A program made the position numbers and the translations under genes. DNA of 64,000 nucleotides from Bacillota bacterium (GTDB lineage: Bacteria > Bacillota > Clostridia > Lachnospirales > Lachnospiraceae), in contig JAEWSD010000210.1 of the NCBI GenBank assembly GCA_023398615.1, positions 1 through 64,000 of the forward strand. Direction: 5' to 3'. Positions within the stretch are counted from its first letter, which is position 1; each line of letters starts with the position of its first letter. Positions 17,737-26,461 of the stretch are shown in pieces. The notes beneath the pieces are model-generated. The model was given only the letters and a program-made list of their open reading frames with translations, made no database searches and was not told where the DNA came from.

Positions 17737-18822
17737 TTGGACAGAAAAAAGGTAGTAGTTGGAATGTCCGGCGGTGTGGATTCCTCGGTTGCTGCCTATC
17801 TGCTCAAGAAGGAAGGCTATGAGGTGATTGGTGTCACCATGCAGATCTGGCAGGATGAGGACACTGCGTTGCAGGAGGCAAGCGGCGGATGCTGCGGCTT
17901 AAGTGCCGTGGATGATGCCAGAAGGGTGGCAAATTCCCTGGATATCCCCTATTATGTCATGAATTTTAAAGACGAGTTTAAATGTGCGGTCATCGATTAC
18001 TTTGCGGAAGAATATTTAAAGGGACAAACTCCCAATCCCTGTATCGCCTGCAACCGGTATGTCAAATGGGAGTCCCTTTTAAAACGCTCGACGGATATAG
18101 GAGCGGACTACATTGCAACAGGGCACTATGCTAGGATAGTCAGGCTGGAGAACGGAAGATATACCTTGAAAAAGTCGGCGACTGCCGCAAAGGACCAGAC
18201 CTATGCCCTGTATAATCTGACGCAGTACCAGCTGGAACATACCCTGATGCCCGTTGGCGAGTATACGAAGGAGGAAATCAGGCAGATAGCAAAAGAGATT
18301 AATCTAAGGGTGGCAAATAAGCCGGACAGCCAGGAGATTTGTTTTATTCCCGACAACGATTACGCAGGGTTTATTACGGAACATACGGGCACACAACCCG
18401 AGAAAGGTAATTTTATAACTGCGGACGGCCGCATAATCGGCAGACATAAAGGGATCATTCATTATACCGTCGGACAAAGAAAAGGCTTAAACCTTTCTAT
18501 GGGACATCCTGTTTTTGTACAGGAGATAAGACCGGAAACGAATGAAGTGGTGATCGGCAATGCGGAAGACGTATTCAGCAATAAGCTGAATGCAGGCAAT
18601 CTGAACTTCATGTCGGTTGATGATATTGACGGTGAGAGGATTGTACAAGCAAAGATACGTTACAGCCATAAGGGTGCAAGCTGCCGAATCCGCAGGACAG
18701 CTGAAGACACGGTGGAATGTATCTTTGACGAACCGCAGCGTGCTATTACCCCCGGACAGGCAGTGGTATTTTATGACGGTGAGTATGTGCTCGGCGGCGG
18801 AACCATATTACGAAGAACTTAG
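17737..18822 (+). CDS. mnmA: tRNA-specific 2-thiouridylase MnmA
   Basis: The 361-residue enzyme adenylates and thiolates U34 of Lys, Glu and Gln tRNAs using sulfur relayed from the desulfurase. The ATP PP-loop GMSGGVDSSVAAYLL is at the N-terminus, and the catalytic cysteines are in NPCIACNRYVK and SQEICFIP. The TTG start at 17737 has AGGAGGATA 7-8 bases upstream. It is the last gene of the isc operon. Its stop overlaps the convergent PHP phosphatase gene by four bases. Confidence 0.93.
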   Translation: MDRKKVVVGMSGGVDSSVAAYLLKKEGYEVIGVTMQIWQDEDTALQEASGGCCGLSAVDDARRVANSLDIPYYVMNFKDEFKCAVIDYFAEEYLKGQTPNPCIACNRYVKWESLLKRSTDIGADYIATGHYARIVRLENGRYTLKKSATAAKDQTYALYNLTQYQLEHTLMPVGEYTKEEIRQIAKEINLRVANKPDSQEICFIPDNDYAGFITEHTGTQPEKGNFITADGRIIGRHKGIIHYTVGQRKGLNLSMGHPVFVQEIRPETNEVVIGNAEDVFSNKLNAGNLNFMSVDDIDGERIVQAKIRYSHKGASCRIRRTAEDTVECIFDEPQRAITPGQAVVFYDGEYVLGGGTILRRT

Positions 18823-19628
18823 GACAGCTTTTCGAAGGTTGGCTGCTGCTTCTCAAAGGTAGCGTAGTACTTAAAGCCAAGTGAGAGCAGCATTTCTTCT
18901 GCGCGGGAAAAATCATAGCCGACATGCTCCGGTTTATGGCCGTCCGAGCCGATTGTAATCAGTTCGCCGCCCAGCTCTTTATACCTGCGGATAACATCCG
19001 TATGCGGATGGGTGAATCCCAGTCCGTATTTGTAGCCGGAGGTGTTTACTTCGATTCCTTTCCCGGCATCGATAATTGTTTTCAGCATTTCATCTATAAT
19101 ATCCGCATATTTCTCATAGCTATAGGAAAGATTCCTGTCCGGTGCGTAGCGCACGATATAGTCCAGATGCCCATAGACCTGAAATCCGGAAAAAGCCTTC
19201 ACATTGTTAATGATACTTTGAAAGTAGGCACGGATCCCTTCCTCGGAGGTTCTGCCCTCCCAATATTCCGGCACAAAGGGGTCCATCCTGTTTATAATAT
19301 GAGAGGAAGCAATGATAAAGTCAAAATCACAGCTGTCCGTCAGCTTCTTGTAACGCTCCGCAAGATAGTCCTGCATTCCAAGCTCAATCCCTTTCAATAC
19401 CTTGATCCTGCCCTTGTATTTATCCGATAACTCCGCCAGCTCTTTCGAATATTCGTCAGGGTCAAACACGAACGGAAGCTTATAATGCTCCGGGAAATCG
19501 TAATCCATATGGTCGGTAAAGCATATCTTTTTTAAGCCGAGGCGAATGGCTTCCTCGATCATATCCTTCATGGGTGCATCCGAATCACTCGAATAGTAAG
19601 AATGCACATGATAATCTGCAATAATCAT
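18819..19628 (-). CDS. PHP-family histidinol phosphatase-like phosphoesterase
   Basis: The 269-residue protein has the PHP metal-binding N-terminus (IIADYHVHSYYSSDS) and later motifs KICFTDHMDYDF, GIELGM and ITIGSDGHKPEHVG. It belongs to the HisJ/HisK group that dephosphorylates histidinol phosphate. There are no other histidine genes nearby, so a broader phosphatase role is possible. It is monocistronic on the minus strand, between the isc operon and rqcH. Confidence 0.8.
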   Translation of the reverse strand: MIIADYHVHSYYSSDSDAPMKDMIEEAIRLGLKKICFTDHMDYDFPEHYKLPFVFDPDEYSKELAELSDKYKGRIKVLKGIELGMQDYLAERYKKLTDSCDFDFIIASSHIINRMDPFVPEYWEGRTSEEGIRAYFQSIINNVKAFSGFQVYGHLDYIVRYAPDRNLSYSYEKYADIIDEMLKTIIDAGKGIEVNTSGYKYGLGFTHPHTDVIRRYKELGGELITIGSDGHKPEHVGYDFSRAEEMLLSLGFKYYATFEKQQPTFEKLS

Positions 19629-19704
19629 AACTGTATCACCAATCTTTCTGCTTTTCTGTAGAGCAATCTTTCTTTTGCTGTTTCCTTGCTTTAATATAAG
19701 TTAG

Positions 19705-19749
19705 GATATCTGAACGATATTAAGATATCTGTACGATATCTGAAATATC
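19705..19749. repeat. 19-bp-period repeat across the rqcH stop codon
   Basis: GATATCTGAACGATAT at 19705-19720 is repeated as GATATCTGTACGATAT at 19724-19739, and a partial third copy runs to 19749. The stop codon (19720-19722) falls between copies one and two, so the repeat spans the C-terminal codons and the 3' flank. Confidence 0.6.
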
Positions 19750-21480
19750 CGGCGCAACCACCATCGAATAATTCGTATAATATACAACAAACCCTGGTTT
19801 GCCTCCGCCGGGCTTTTTTACATTTTTCTTTTCGGTATAGTCGATTTCAACCTTATCCGCATCACGGCCCTTTGAATAAAATGCGGCAAGCCGTGCTGCT
19901 TCCTCAAAGGTTCTGTCAGGCAAATCGGCGCCGCCGGCCTGAACGATTACATGGGAGCCGGCTATTTTTTTGGCATGGAACCACCAATCTCCGCCGGTTG
20001 CAAATTTGAAGGTAAGGTCGTCATTCTGGTAATTGTTTTTACCTACATAGATATGAAAGCCGTCCGAGGAGATGTAATGGAAGGGTTTGCTTGTGATTTT
20101 TGGCTTTCTGTTTGCCTTTGTCCCCTGCTTTCTGTCCTGTAGCCTGCGCTTCATGTAGCCGTATTCCATCAGTTCTTCCTTTAATTCCACCAGGTCTTCC
20201 TCTGCCAGAGCAATTTCTAAGGAAGTACGGATGGAATCCAGATGCTCCAGATCTGCTTTCGTTTCTTCTATCAGATTAGTCAGAGCATCATGGGTTCTCT
20301 TTAATTTGGCGTATCTTTCAAAATACCGTTTTGCATTCTCGGCTGCGGACAGCACAGGATCAAGCGGTATCGTAATCTCTTCGTTGGTGTAGTAATTCAG
20401 AGCCTTTAATGATTTGGCACCCTCCTTAAGATGATAGCCGTAGGTGTTGATCAGCTCGCCGTAAACCTTATACTTTTCTCTTTTTTCCGTATCCTTCAAT
20501 TGGTTTAGCTGCAGCTCGTATTTTTTGACATTGCGCTCTATGGCGTTGGACACAATTCTGCGTAAATCCACGGATTTCTGGCGGATACGGGTTACCGTAT
20601 TCTTTGAAGCATAATAGGTCTCCAGGACTGAGGAGATGGAACCATATTCTTTCTTTTCGAGACCGGCATAGCAGGTAAGGGTAAAACAGGAGAATTCAAC
20701 CGGTGAACCGTCCTCCGAAACAATATTGGGTACATAATTATGATCCCTGATATCCCAGATGAGACGTTCAAGATTTCCGTATAAATGCCGGGCTTCCGTT
20801 TCCTTCAGTGAAGCCGTCGGAGCTGCGGAATCCAGGGATGCGCGGAAGCATACCTCATTTGCCATAAGCGGACTGAAGCCGGTAAGCGAAGTATAGATCG
20901 CCTTTCCGAGAGGTAAGGGTTTTTTTAGAACATGTCCGGCGAAAGCCTCATAATCCAACTGCAGCGGATCCAGCTTGTCTCCGGAAAGGGGAATAAAATA
21001 TTCCCTGCCGGGCAGTACTTCCCGGACAGAGCTTACAAGATGGGAGACATGCTTGATACTGTCTATTATCCTGTCTTCTTCATCGCAGAAAATAATATTG
21101 CTGTGCTTACCCATTAACTCCACGATCAGATATTTGACACAGATATCCCCCAGTTCATTAAGGTGTTCTATCTTTATCCGGATAATACGTTCCAGGCCGG
21201 GCTGTATGATATCCAGAATTCTTGCACTGTTTAAATGCTTTCTTAGAAGCATGCAGAAACCCGGGGCTGTCATGGGGTTCTGTTTGGTTTCCTCTGTCAG
21301 ATAGATAAGCGGCAGGCTTGCACCGGCCGACATGAATAATTTGTGGTTTTCTCTGTTATTTTTAACCGTTAATACGATTTCGTCCTTTTCCGGCTGAGAT
21401 ATTTTGCTTATCCGGCCATCAATCAGTTTTTCCTTTAATTCATATACTACATTGGATATAACGATACCATCTAATGCCAT
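19720..21480 (-). CDS. rqcH: Ribosome quality control protein RqcH (NFACT, fibronectin-binding family)
   Basis: The 586-residue protein begins MALDGIVISNVVYELKEKL (NFACT-N). Coiled-coil segments fill about 270-430, and a C-terminal NFACT-R domain contains GDWWFHAKKIAGSHVIVQ. Bacterial RqcH binds stalled 50S-peptidyl-tRNA and recruits alanyl-tRNA to add C-terminal Ala tails that mark chains for degradation. The older name fibronectin-binding protein reflects a surface role in some pathogens. The last codons and the stop lie inside a short tandem repeat (see repeat at 19705). Confidence 0.9.
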   Translation of the reverse strand: MALDGIVISNVVYELKEKLIDGRISKISQPEKDEIVLTVKNNRENHKLFMSAGASLPLIYLTEETKQNPMTAPGFCMLLRKHLNSARILDIIQPGLERIIRIKIEHLNELGDICVKYLIVELMGKHSNIIFCDEEDRIIDSIKHVSHLVSSVREVLPGREYFIPLSGDKLDPLQLDYEAFAGHVLKKPLPLGKAIYTSLTGFSPLMANEVCFRASLDSAAPTASLKETEARHLYGNLERLIWDIRDHNYVPNIVSEDGSPVEFSCFTLTCYAGLEKKEYGSISSVLETYYASKNTVTRIRQKSVDLRRIVSNAIERNVKKYELQLNQLKDTEKREKYKVYGELINTYGYHLKEGAKSLKALNYYTNEEITIPLDPVLSAAENAKRYFERYAKLKRTHDALTNLIEETKADLEHLDSIRTSLEIALAEEDLVELKEELMEYGYMKRRLQDRKQGTKANRKPKITSKPFHYISSDGFHIYVGKNNYQNDDLTFKFATGGDWWFHAKKIAGSHVIVQAGGADLPDRTFEEAARLAAFYSKGRDADKVEIDYTEKKNVKKPGGGKPGFVVYYTNYSMVVAPDISDIVQIS

Positions 21481-21737
21481 GTTTGTTCTCCTTTATTGCC
21501 TGTTACAATGTAGTATAGCATTGTAAGGGGTCAGAAGCAATCCATTTATTGTTTACTATTCAGCCTTACGGCTGTATAGCAGCAATTTATTCGCTTAATG
21601 TTTTTGACATCGAGACTCAAAATAATGCAGAAATGTCTTGATAAAAGGCAGCTGCGTAATATATAATGTTTTTTGAAGTCGGCCGCAAGCTCTTTCTTCT
21701 ATCGGCAGATGAAAAAAATATAAAGGAAAAACTACCA

Positions 21738-22511
21738 ATGAAAAAGAGAATTTTATCGATAGTCATTCCGGTATTGTTGATTATAACGATGCTTTCTTCA
21801 CGAGTAAGCGTTTCGGCGGCAGCCGAATCCAATGACGGCATAAACATGAGTGGTAATTCGGGTGCAGACATCGCAGGAGATGGCATAAAGAGCAGGAATA
21901 AGTTAATTATCGTGGGCGATTCCCGTACGTTTAATATGAGTAAATGGATTACTACGACGTTTCATACGGAATTTATAGCTAAAAACGGACAGGGCTATCA
22001 ATGGTTCACCAAAGAGGCCGTAGCAAAAGTCAATCGAATAATAAAGCCGGGAGATTCTATTCTTATATGGTTAGGTGTTAACGATTATTTTTCAGATTCC
22101 CTGGGAGATGACAGCTGGGTTGCTTACTCTAAAAAGATTAATAGTCTGGCATTAAACGAATGGGCGGCCTGTAAGGTATATGTTGCCTCCGTCGGCTATG
22201 TTGACCGAAACAGGATTATTGATTATTTTGGAAAAGATTCCAGGGCAAATGTAACGAAAATCAACGGTAAAAACGGTCTTAACGGGATCCGGGAGTTTAA
22301 CAGCAATCTGAAAGCCTGTTTGGATAAGAAGATAACCTGGATCGATACCTATGAGGTAATTGGCATAAAGAACAGTGACACCGTCTATATACCTGATAAT
22401 ATCTGGGCAACCAGAAGAGACGGCAGGAAGGACGGGCTGCATTACGGTGAAGCCAAAACCCAGGAAATCTATAATTACTTCCTTAAATATACGGTATTTT
22501 CAGATAATTAG
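21738..22511 (+). CDS. Secreted SGNH-hydrolase-like protein
   Basis: The 257-residue protein has a signal peptide (about 1-30, ILSIVIPVLLIITMLSSRVSVSAAA). The catalytic domain shows SGNH-type blocks: VGDSRTF with the nucleophilic serine, WLGVNDY with the Asn, and DGLHYG with the Asp-x-x-His dyad. Such enzymes are esterases, often polysaccharide or peptidoglycan O-deacetylases; the substrate is unknown here. The start at 21738 has AAAGGAAAA upstream. The gene stands alone. Confidence 0.75.
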   Translation: MKKRILSIVIPVLLIITMLSSRVSVSAAAESNDGINMSGNSGADIAGDGIKSRNKLIIVGDSRTFNMSKWITTTFHTEFIAKNGQGYQWFTKEAVAKVNRIIKPGDSILIWLGVNDYFSDSLGDDSWVAYSKKINSLALNEWAACKVYVASVGYVDRNRIIDYFGKDSRANVTKINGKNGLNGIREFNSNLKACLDKKITWIDTYEVIGIKNSDTVYIPDNIWATRRDGRKDGLHYGEAKTQEIYNYFLKYTVFSDN

Positions 22512-22529
22512 GTGATACATCATTTATTC

Positions 22530-22558
22530 TTGACTTGTTGTTTTATTTCAACTATAAT
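22530..22558 (+). promoter_or_regulatory. Sigma-A-type promoter of yicC-remA-rpoZ
   Basis: TTGACT at 22530-22535 and TATAAT at 22553-22558 have 17-bp spacing, about 95 bases before yicC. Confidence 0.7.
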
Positions 22559-22652
22559 TAATTGAAATGTCCGAGAATGGATTCCTATAGATATCAGGAG
22601 AAAATGCGGGTATTTATCAGAATTATAGAACGAAATGGAAGAACGTGTGAAT

Positions 22653-23531
22653 ATGTTAAAAAGTATGACTGGCTTTGGCAGATGTGAAGAACTGGGCGAG
22701 GAACGTAGGATTATAGTGGAGATGAAAGCGGTGAATCACAGATACTGTGACCTTTCCGTCAAAATACCGAAGAAGCTGAGCTTTTTTGAAGCCGGTATCA
22801 GAAATGTCTTAAAGCAGTATATCAGCCGCGGTAAGGTGGATGTATTTATTACCTATGAGGATTATACGGAAAATAATGTGTGTGTAAAATATAATGAGGA
22901 TATTGCCGGGGAGTATCTTACGTATCTTCGGAAAATGAGTGAAACTTTCCAAATCGAAAATGATATTCGTGTTTCCGCGTTGTCGAGATTTCCGGATGTA
23001 TTTACTCTTGAGGAACAGACCATTGATGAAGCCAAGCTGTGGGAGCTGATTGAGAAAGCGGTCAGGTCGGCATCCGAGCAGTTTGTACAGGCAAGGATAG
23101 CGGAAGGCGAGAATCTGAAAAAGGATATCATAGCAAAGTTGGATGGTATGAAGGAGCTGGTAAGCTATATCGATGTAAGGTCGCCGCAGATTGTTGCGGA
23201 ATACAGACAAAAGCTTACCGCCAAGGTGAATGAGCTTTTAGGTGATACCAAAATAGATGAAAGCGTGCTGGCCACGGAACTGATTCTGTATGCGGATAAA
23301 ATATGCGTTGATGAGGAAACCGTACGCTTAAAGAGCCATATTCAGAATATGATATCTGCTTTGAACGCAGGGGAAGAAGTCGGCCGTAAGCTGGACTTTA
23401 TCGCTCAGGAGATGAACCGCGAGGCAAATACCATACTGTCGAAGGCTAACGATCTGGATGTTTCCAATAAAGCGATAGATTTGAAAACTGAGATTGAAAA
23501 GGTAAGAGAGCAGATTCAAAATATTGAATAG
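22653..23531 (+). CDS. yicC: YicC-family endoribonuclease
   Basis: The 292-residue protein begins MLKSMTGFGR, the invariant YicC/YloC N-terminus, and ends with the conserved C-terminal region (SHIQNMISALNAGEEVGRKLDFIAQEMNREANTILSKAND, given across its length). Family members are metal-dependent endoribonucleases involved in small-RNA and mRNA turnover. The start at 22653 is the family start; an upstream ATG at 22635 would add six residues and lacks a site. remA follows 37 bases later. Confidence 0.88.
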   Translation: MLKSMTGFGRCEELGEERRIIVEMKAVNHRYCDLSVKIPKKLSFFEAGIRNVLKQYISRGKVDVFITYEDYTENNVCVKYNEDIAGEYLTYLRKMSETFQIENDIRVSALSRFPDVFTLEEQTIDEAKLWELIEKAVRSASEQFVQARIAEGENLKKDIIAKLDGMKELVSYIDVRSPQIVAEYRQKLTAKVNELLGDTKIDESVLATELILYADKICVDEETVRLKSHIQNMISALNAGEEVGRKLDFIAQEMNREANTILSKANDLDVSNKAIDLKTEIEKVREQIQNIE

Positions 23532-23568
23532 GAAAAGTAATCGTTATCTTTGAAATGGGGTTGTGAGA

Positions 23569-23847
23569 GTGAACAGGTTGGTGAATATCGGATTTGGCAA
23601 TATCGTTAATTCCGATAAGATTGTAGGAATAATCAGTCCGGAGGCTGCTCCGATAAAGCGGATGGTGCAGAATGCGAAGGATATGGGAACTGCCGTAGAT
23701 GCGACCTGCGGAAGAAAGACGAAAGCGGTCATCGTAACGGACGGCGGTCATCTGGTTTTGTCCGCATTACTGCCCGAAACCATAGCAAACAGGGTGAATT
23801 CGAAGGACGTAGCAGGTATAGGCACAGCTTTGGATATGAAAGAATAA
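23569..23847 (+). CDS. remA: RemA/DUF370 regulatory protein
   Basis: The 92-residue protein carries the RemA core [26 protein letters not shown]. In Bacillus subtilis RemA is a DNA-binding activator of biofilm matrix and osmoprotection genes that forms ring oligomers. The GTG at 23569 gives the family N-terminus with GGGG 8 bases upstream; a GTG at 23563 is also possible. In most Clostridia gmk follows; here rpoZ follows after 54 bases. Confidence 0.88.
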   Translation: MNRLVNIGFGNIVNSDKIVGIISPEAAPIKRMVQNAKDMGTAVDATCGRKTKAVIVTDGGHLVLSALLPETIANRVNSKDVAGIGTALDMKE

Positions 23848-23901
23848 AAATTTATATATGTGGGTTTGTGGAGCAACTGCTTCCAGGAAAGGAGTCTTAT
23901 T

Positions 23902-24147
23902 ATGTTACATCCATCCTATACGGATTTAATGAAAGTTGTAAACAGTGATGTAGAACCGGGAGAACAGCCCGTTGTTAACAGCAGGTATTCTATTGTTCTG
24001 GCAACTGCGAAAAGAGCAAGACAGCTGATCAATCATGCTGAACCGCTTGTTAACAGTACCTCCGGAAAACCGCTTTCCGTAGCGGTAGAAGAACTGTACG
24101 AATCCAGAATAAAAATATTAAATGAGGATGAGGCAAAAGAGCAGTAA
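23902..24147 (+). CDS. rpoZ: RNA polymerase omega subunit
   Basis: The 81-residue protein has the omega signature NSRYSIVLATAKRARQLI and a GKPLSVAVEELYESRI segment. It assists assembly of the beta-prime subunit. The ATG at 23902 is preceded by AAAGGAG. Gene order yicC-remA-rpoZ supports the call. Confidence 0.88.
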   Translation: MLHPSYTDLMKVVNSDVEPGEQPVVNSRYSIVLATAKRARQLINHAEPLVNSTSGKPLSVAVEELYESRIKILNEDEAKEQ

Positions 24148-24285
24148 GGCTTAGAAGAAAACACTTTGCTCTTTGGCTCGGACAGCACTTTTGTATAGTA
24201 TCTTTTTGAAAAAGGTTTTGGATGAAAAGATATTGTGTGAAAGTGCTTTATTACTGTGTGTGGAACACGCGAACAGGAGACAGAT

Positions 24286-24912
24286 ATGGAAGAGAAAGGC
24301 AGCGGCGGCAAGGCCGGTTTTCTGGAACCGGGGGAAGAAACCAAGGAAGGGAACATAAATCAAAAAGGAAATGAAATTAATTATATGAAAGAAATTGTGC
24401 ATATGATTGTTTATTTCATTCTTGTGATCTGTGCCGTTCTTTTCATACATCATTTTGTCGGCCAGCAGATAGAAGTCAGCGGCAGTTCCATGGAGAATAC
24501 ATTGCATAATAATGACCATTTAATATTAGAAAAGATAACATACCGGTTTCATGAACCAAGCCGGTTTGATATTGTGGTATTTCAGCCTTACATGACGGAT
24601 AGCGATGTCTATTACATTAAGAGGGTGATAGGGTTACCCGGTGAAAAGATACAGATTACCGGCAGCGATATCTATGTAAACGGAGTATTGCTGTCGGAGG
24701 ATTACGGCAGGGAAGCAATTGCCGACGGCGGTATTGCAAAAGATGGTATCGTTTTAGGTGAGGATGAATATTTTTTATTAGGGGATAATCGGAATAACAG
24801 TAAGGACAGCAGAGATTCCGGTATCGGACCGGTGAAAAGGTCTGCTGTTATAGGGCGCGCCTGGCTGAGGCTGTGGCCGCTGAAAAAATTTGGAGTATTA
24901 GAGCATCAGTAA
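24286..24912 (+). CDS. lepB: Signal peptidase I (first of two)
   Basis: The 208-residue type I signal peptidase has one membrane helix (about 38-60). The catalytic serine lies in SGSSMENTL and the general-base lysine in YYIKRVIGLPGE. The later blocks LGEDEYFLLGDNR and NSKDSRDSG are also present. It cleaves secretory signal peptides outside the membrane. An AGGAGACAG site precedes the ATG at 24286. It is followed 28 bases later by a paralogue. Confidence 0.9.
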   Translation: MEEKGSGGKAGFLEPGEETKEGNINQKGNEINYMKEIVHMIVYFILVICAVLFIHHFVGQQIEVSGSSMENTLHNNDHLILEKITYRFHEPSRFDIVVFQPYMTDSDVYYIKRVIGLPGEKIQITGSDIYVNGVLLSEDYGREAIADGGIAKDGIVLGEDEYFLLGDNRNNSKDSRDSGIGPVKRSAVIGRAWLRLWPLKKFGVLEHQ

Positions 24913-24940
24913 ATATAATATTTGATGGGAGAGCGGAAAC

Positions 24941-25588
24941 GTGGATAAAGAATCGGAAGAATTTAAGGAAGAATCGGAAGAAACAGAAATAAGGATACCT
25001 GCTGAGACAGAGATCATATCGGAGGAGACAGAACCGAAGGACAAACCGGTCCGGAAACGCAAACCGATTTCCATTATACTGGAACTGTTAACCTATGCCG
25101 TTATCGTATATGCATGTGTATATTTAATTCCGACCTATGTGATGCAAAGGACTATAGTAGACGGCCCTTCCATGCTGGATACCCTGCATGATAATGAAAG
25201 CCTGCTGGTAGATAAATTCTATTATAAAATCGGAGGCTTGAACCGTTTTGATATCATTGTCTTTTACCCGCACGGCAGAGGCGATGAGGAGTACTATGTC
25301 AAGAGGATAATTGGGTTGCCTGGCGAAACCGTTCAGATAATAGGGAGCGATATCTATATCAACGGCGAGGTTTTGGATGAACATTATGGTAAAGATCCGA
25401 TTGATGATCCGGGCATTGCCGCAGAACCGATCACCCTGGGAGATAATGAATTCTTTGTATTGGGAGATAACAGGGAAATCAGCCTGGACAGCAGATATGA
25501 AGATGTCGGCTTAGTCTCCGGGAAGAATATCGGCGGCCGCGCAATGATTCGTATCTGGCCCCTGAATAAGTTCGGCCTGATTGATTAG
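24941..25588 (+). CDS. lepB: Signal peptidase I (second of two)
   Basis: The 215-residue paralogue has an acidic N-terminal cytoplasmic stretch (Glu-rich, about 1-35) and one membrane helix (about 48-68). Catalytic serine is in DGPSMLDTL and lysine in YYVKRIIGLPGE, with LGDNEFFVLGDNREIS near the end. Both copies look catalytically intact, so specificity rather than decay probably separates them. GTG start at 24941 with GGGAGAG upstream. Confidence 0.9.
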   Translation: MDKESEEFKEESEETEIRIPAETEIISEETEPKDKPVRKRKPISIILELLTYAVIVYACVYLIPTYVMQRTIVDGPSMLDTLHDNESLLVDKFYYKIGGLNRFDIIVFYPHGRGDEEYYVKRIIGLPGETVQIIGSDIYINGEVLDEHYGKDPIDDPGIAAEPITLGDNEFFVLGDNREISLDSRYEDVGLVSGKNIGGRAMIRIWPLNKFGLID

Positions 25589-25621
25589 GGCTGTTAGTTG
25601 GAAAGGGAATGAATAGGTTTT

Positions 25622-26461
25622 TTATATGACAAGATAGTAGGCTAGGATTGCTGACAGAACACTGGTAAAGGTTCCAATCAGGTAGTACTCGCCGAATTCC
25701 TGATCCTTGGATATCATTTCGTAACGCGCTATTGATTTTGCTGTAAGAACAAGCCCGATTGCTGAAAACTGTCCGATATTTATTAAAATGAGAATTAGAA
25801 TTCGTTCCAAAAAACCAATGACCGCACCGGCTTTTCTATTATTCGAATTTGTATGGTAAATGACATCGGTTTTCTTTTTGTCTTTATCTATGGAAGACGC
25901 AAGAAGAACGCAGTTTTCATTGCTTAATATATCTGAATCCATTGGTAAAGGCTTATAGGAGGAAAAAATTTTATTAAAAGTAATGTTCACAGGTTTATAC
26001 ATGAGCAGAACCAGTAATATCCATTTAATAGTATCAATTGTATCAAAATGAAAGAATTTTAGAAAATCCCGTAAACCGTTAATTGGCTTTAGAGTAGATC
26101 CCCAAAAGAAAATTATTAATAGAATAGTAAGAATATGTAATCCCTGATCGAACAAATAAAGAAAACATTTAATTACCTGTATTGAAGAATGACGTTTCTT
26201 TGTTAAATAGAGTTTGCAGAAAAAGTATTTCAGTAAATCAATTACAAAATGCAGGATAATTGCGGTGAGACAAGCATAAAAAAATAGAACGGATTTAGCC
26301 GAAAGTAAAAATAAAATAAGGTATGGAATACTATAAAGTATTCCGTGCACAACCAAATGTTTAATATTTTTTTCCTTTGATTTGGCAAGTCTATTATTTT
26401 GCAGATAATAATCCCCGATGATATGTGCTGTGAAAAATATGATAAAAGATGGACTATTCAT
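25622..26461 (-). CDS. DUF3307-type membrane protein
   Basis: The 279-residue hydrophobic protein has 6-7 predicted helices and the DUF3307 N-terminus FTAHIIGDYYLQNNRLAKSK with HLVVHGILY. The family has no known function and is frequently paired with a SatD-like gene, as here: its start overlaps the end of the upstream SatD-like gene by 8 bases, so the two are translationally coupled. Base composition is more AT-rich than neighbours, suggesting a separate history. Confidence 0.7.
   Translation of the reverse strand: MNSPSFIIFFTAHIIGDYYLQNNRLAKSKEKNIKHLVVHGILYSIPYLILFLLSAKSVLFFYACLTAIILHFVIDLLKYFFCKLYLTKKRHSSIQVIKCFLYLFDQGLHILTILLIIFFWGSTLKPINGLRDFLKFFHFDTIDTIKWILLVLLMYKPVNITFNKIFSSYKPLPMDSDILSNENCVLLASSIDKDKKKTDVIYHTNSNNRKAGAVIGFLERILILILINIGQFSAIGLVLTAKSIARYEMISKDQEFGEYYLIGTFTSVLSAILAYYLVI

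Noticed and set aside
18924..19430. Long plus-strand open frame of 168 codons opposite the PHP phosphatase
   Set aside because: It is antisense to a gene with clear PHP motifs and shows no motif or ribosome-binding site of its own.
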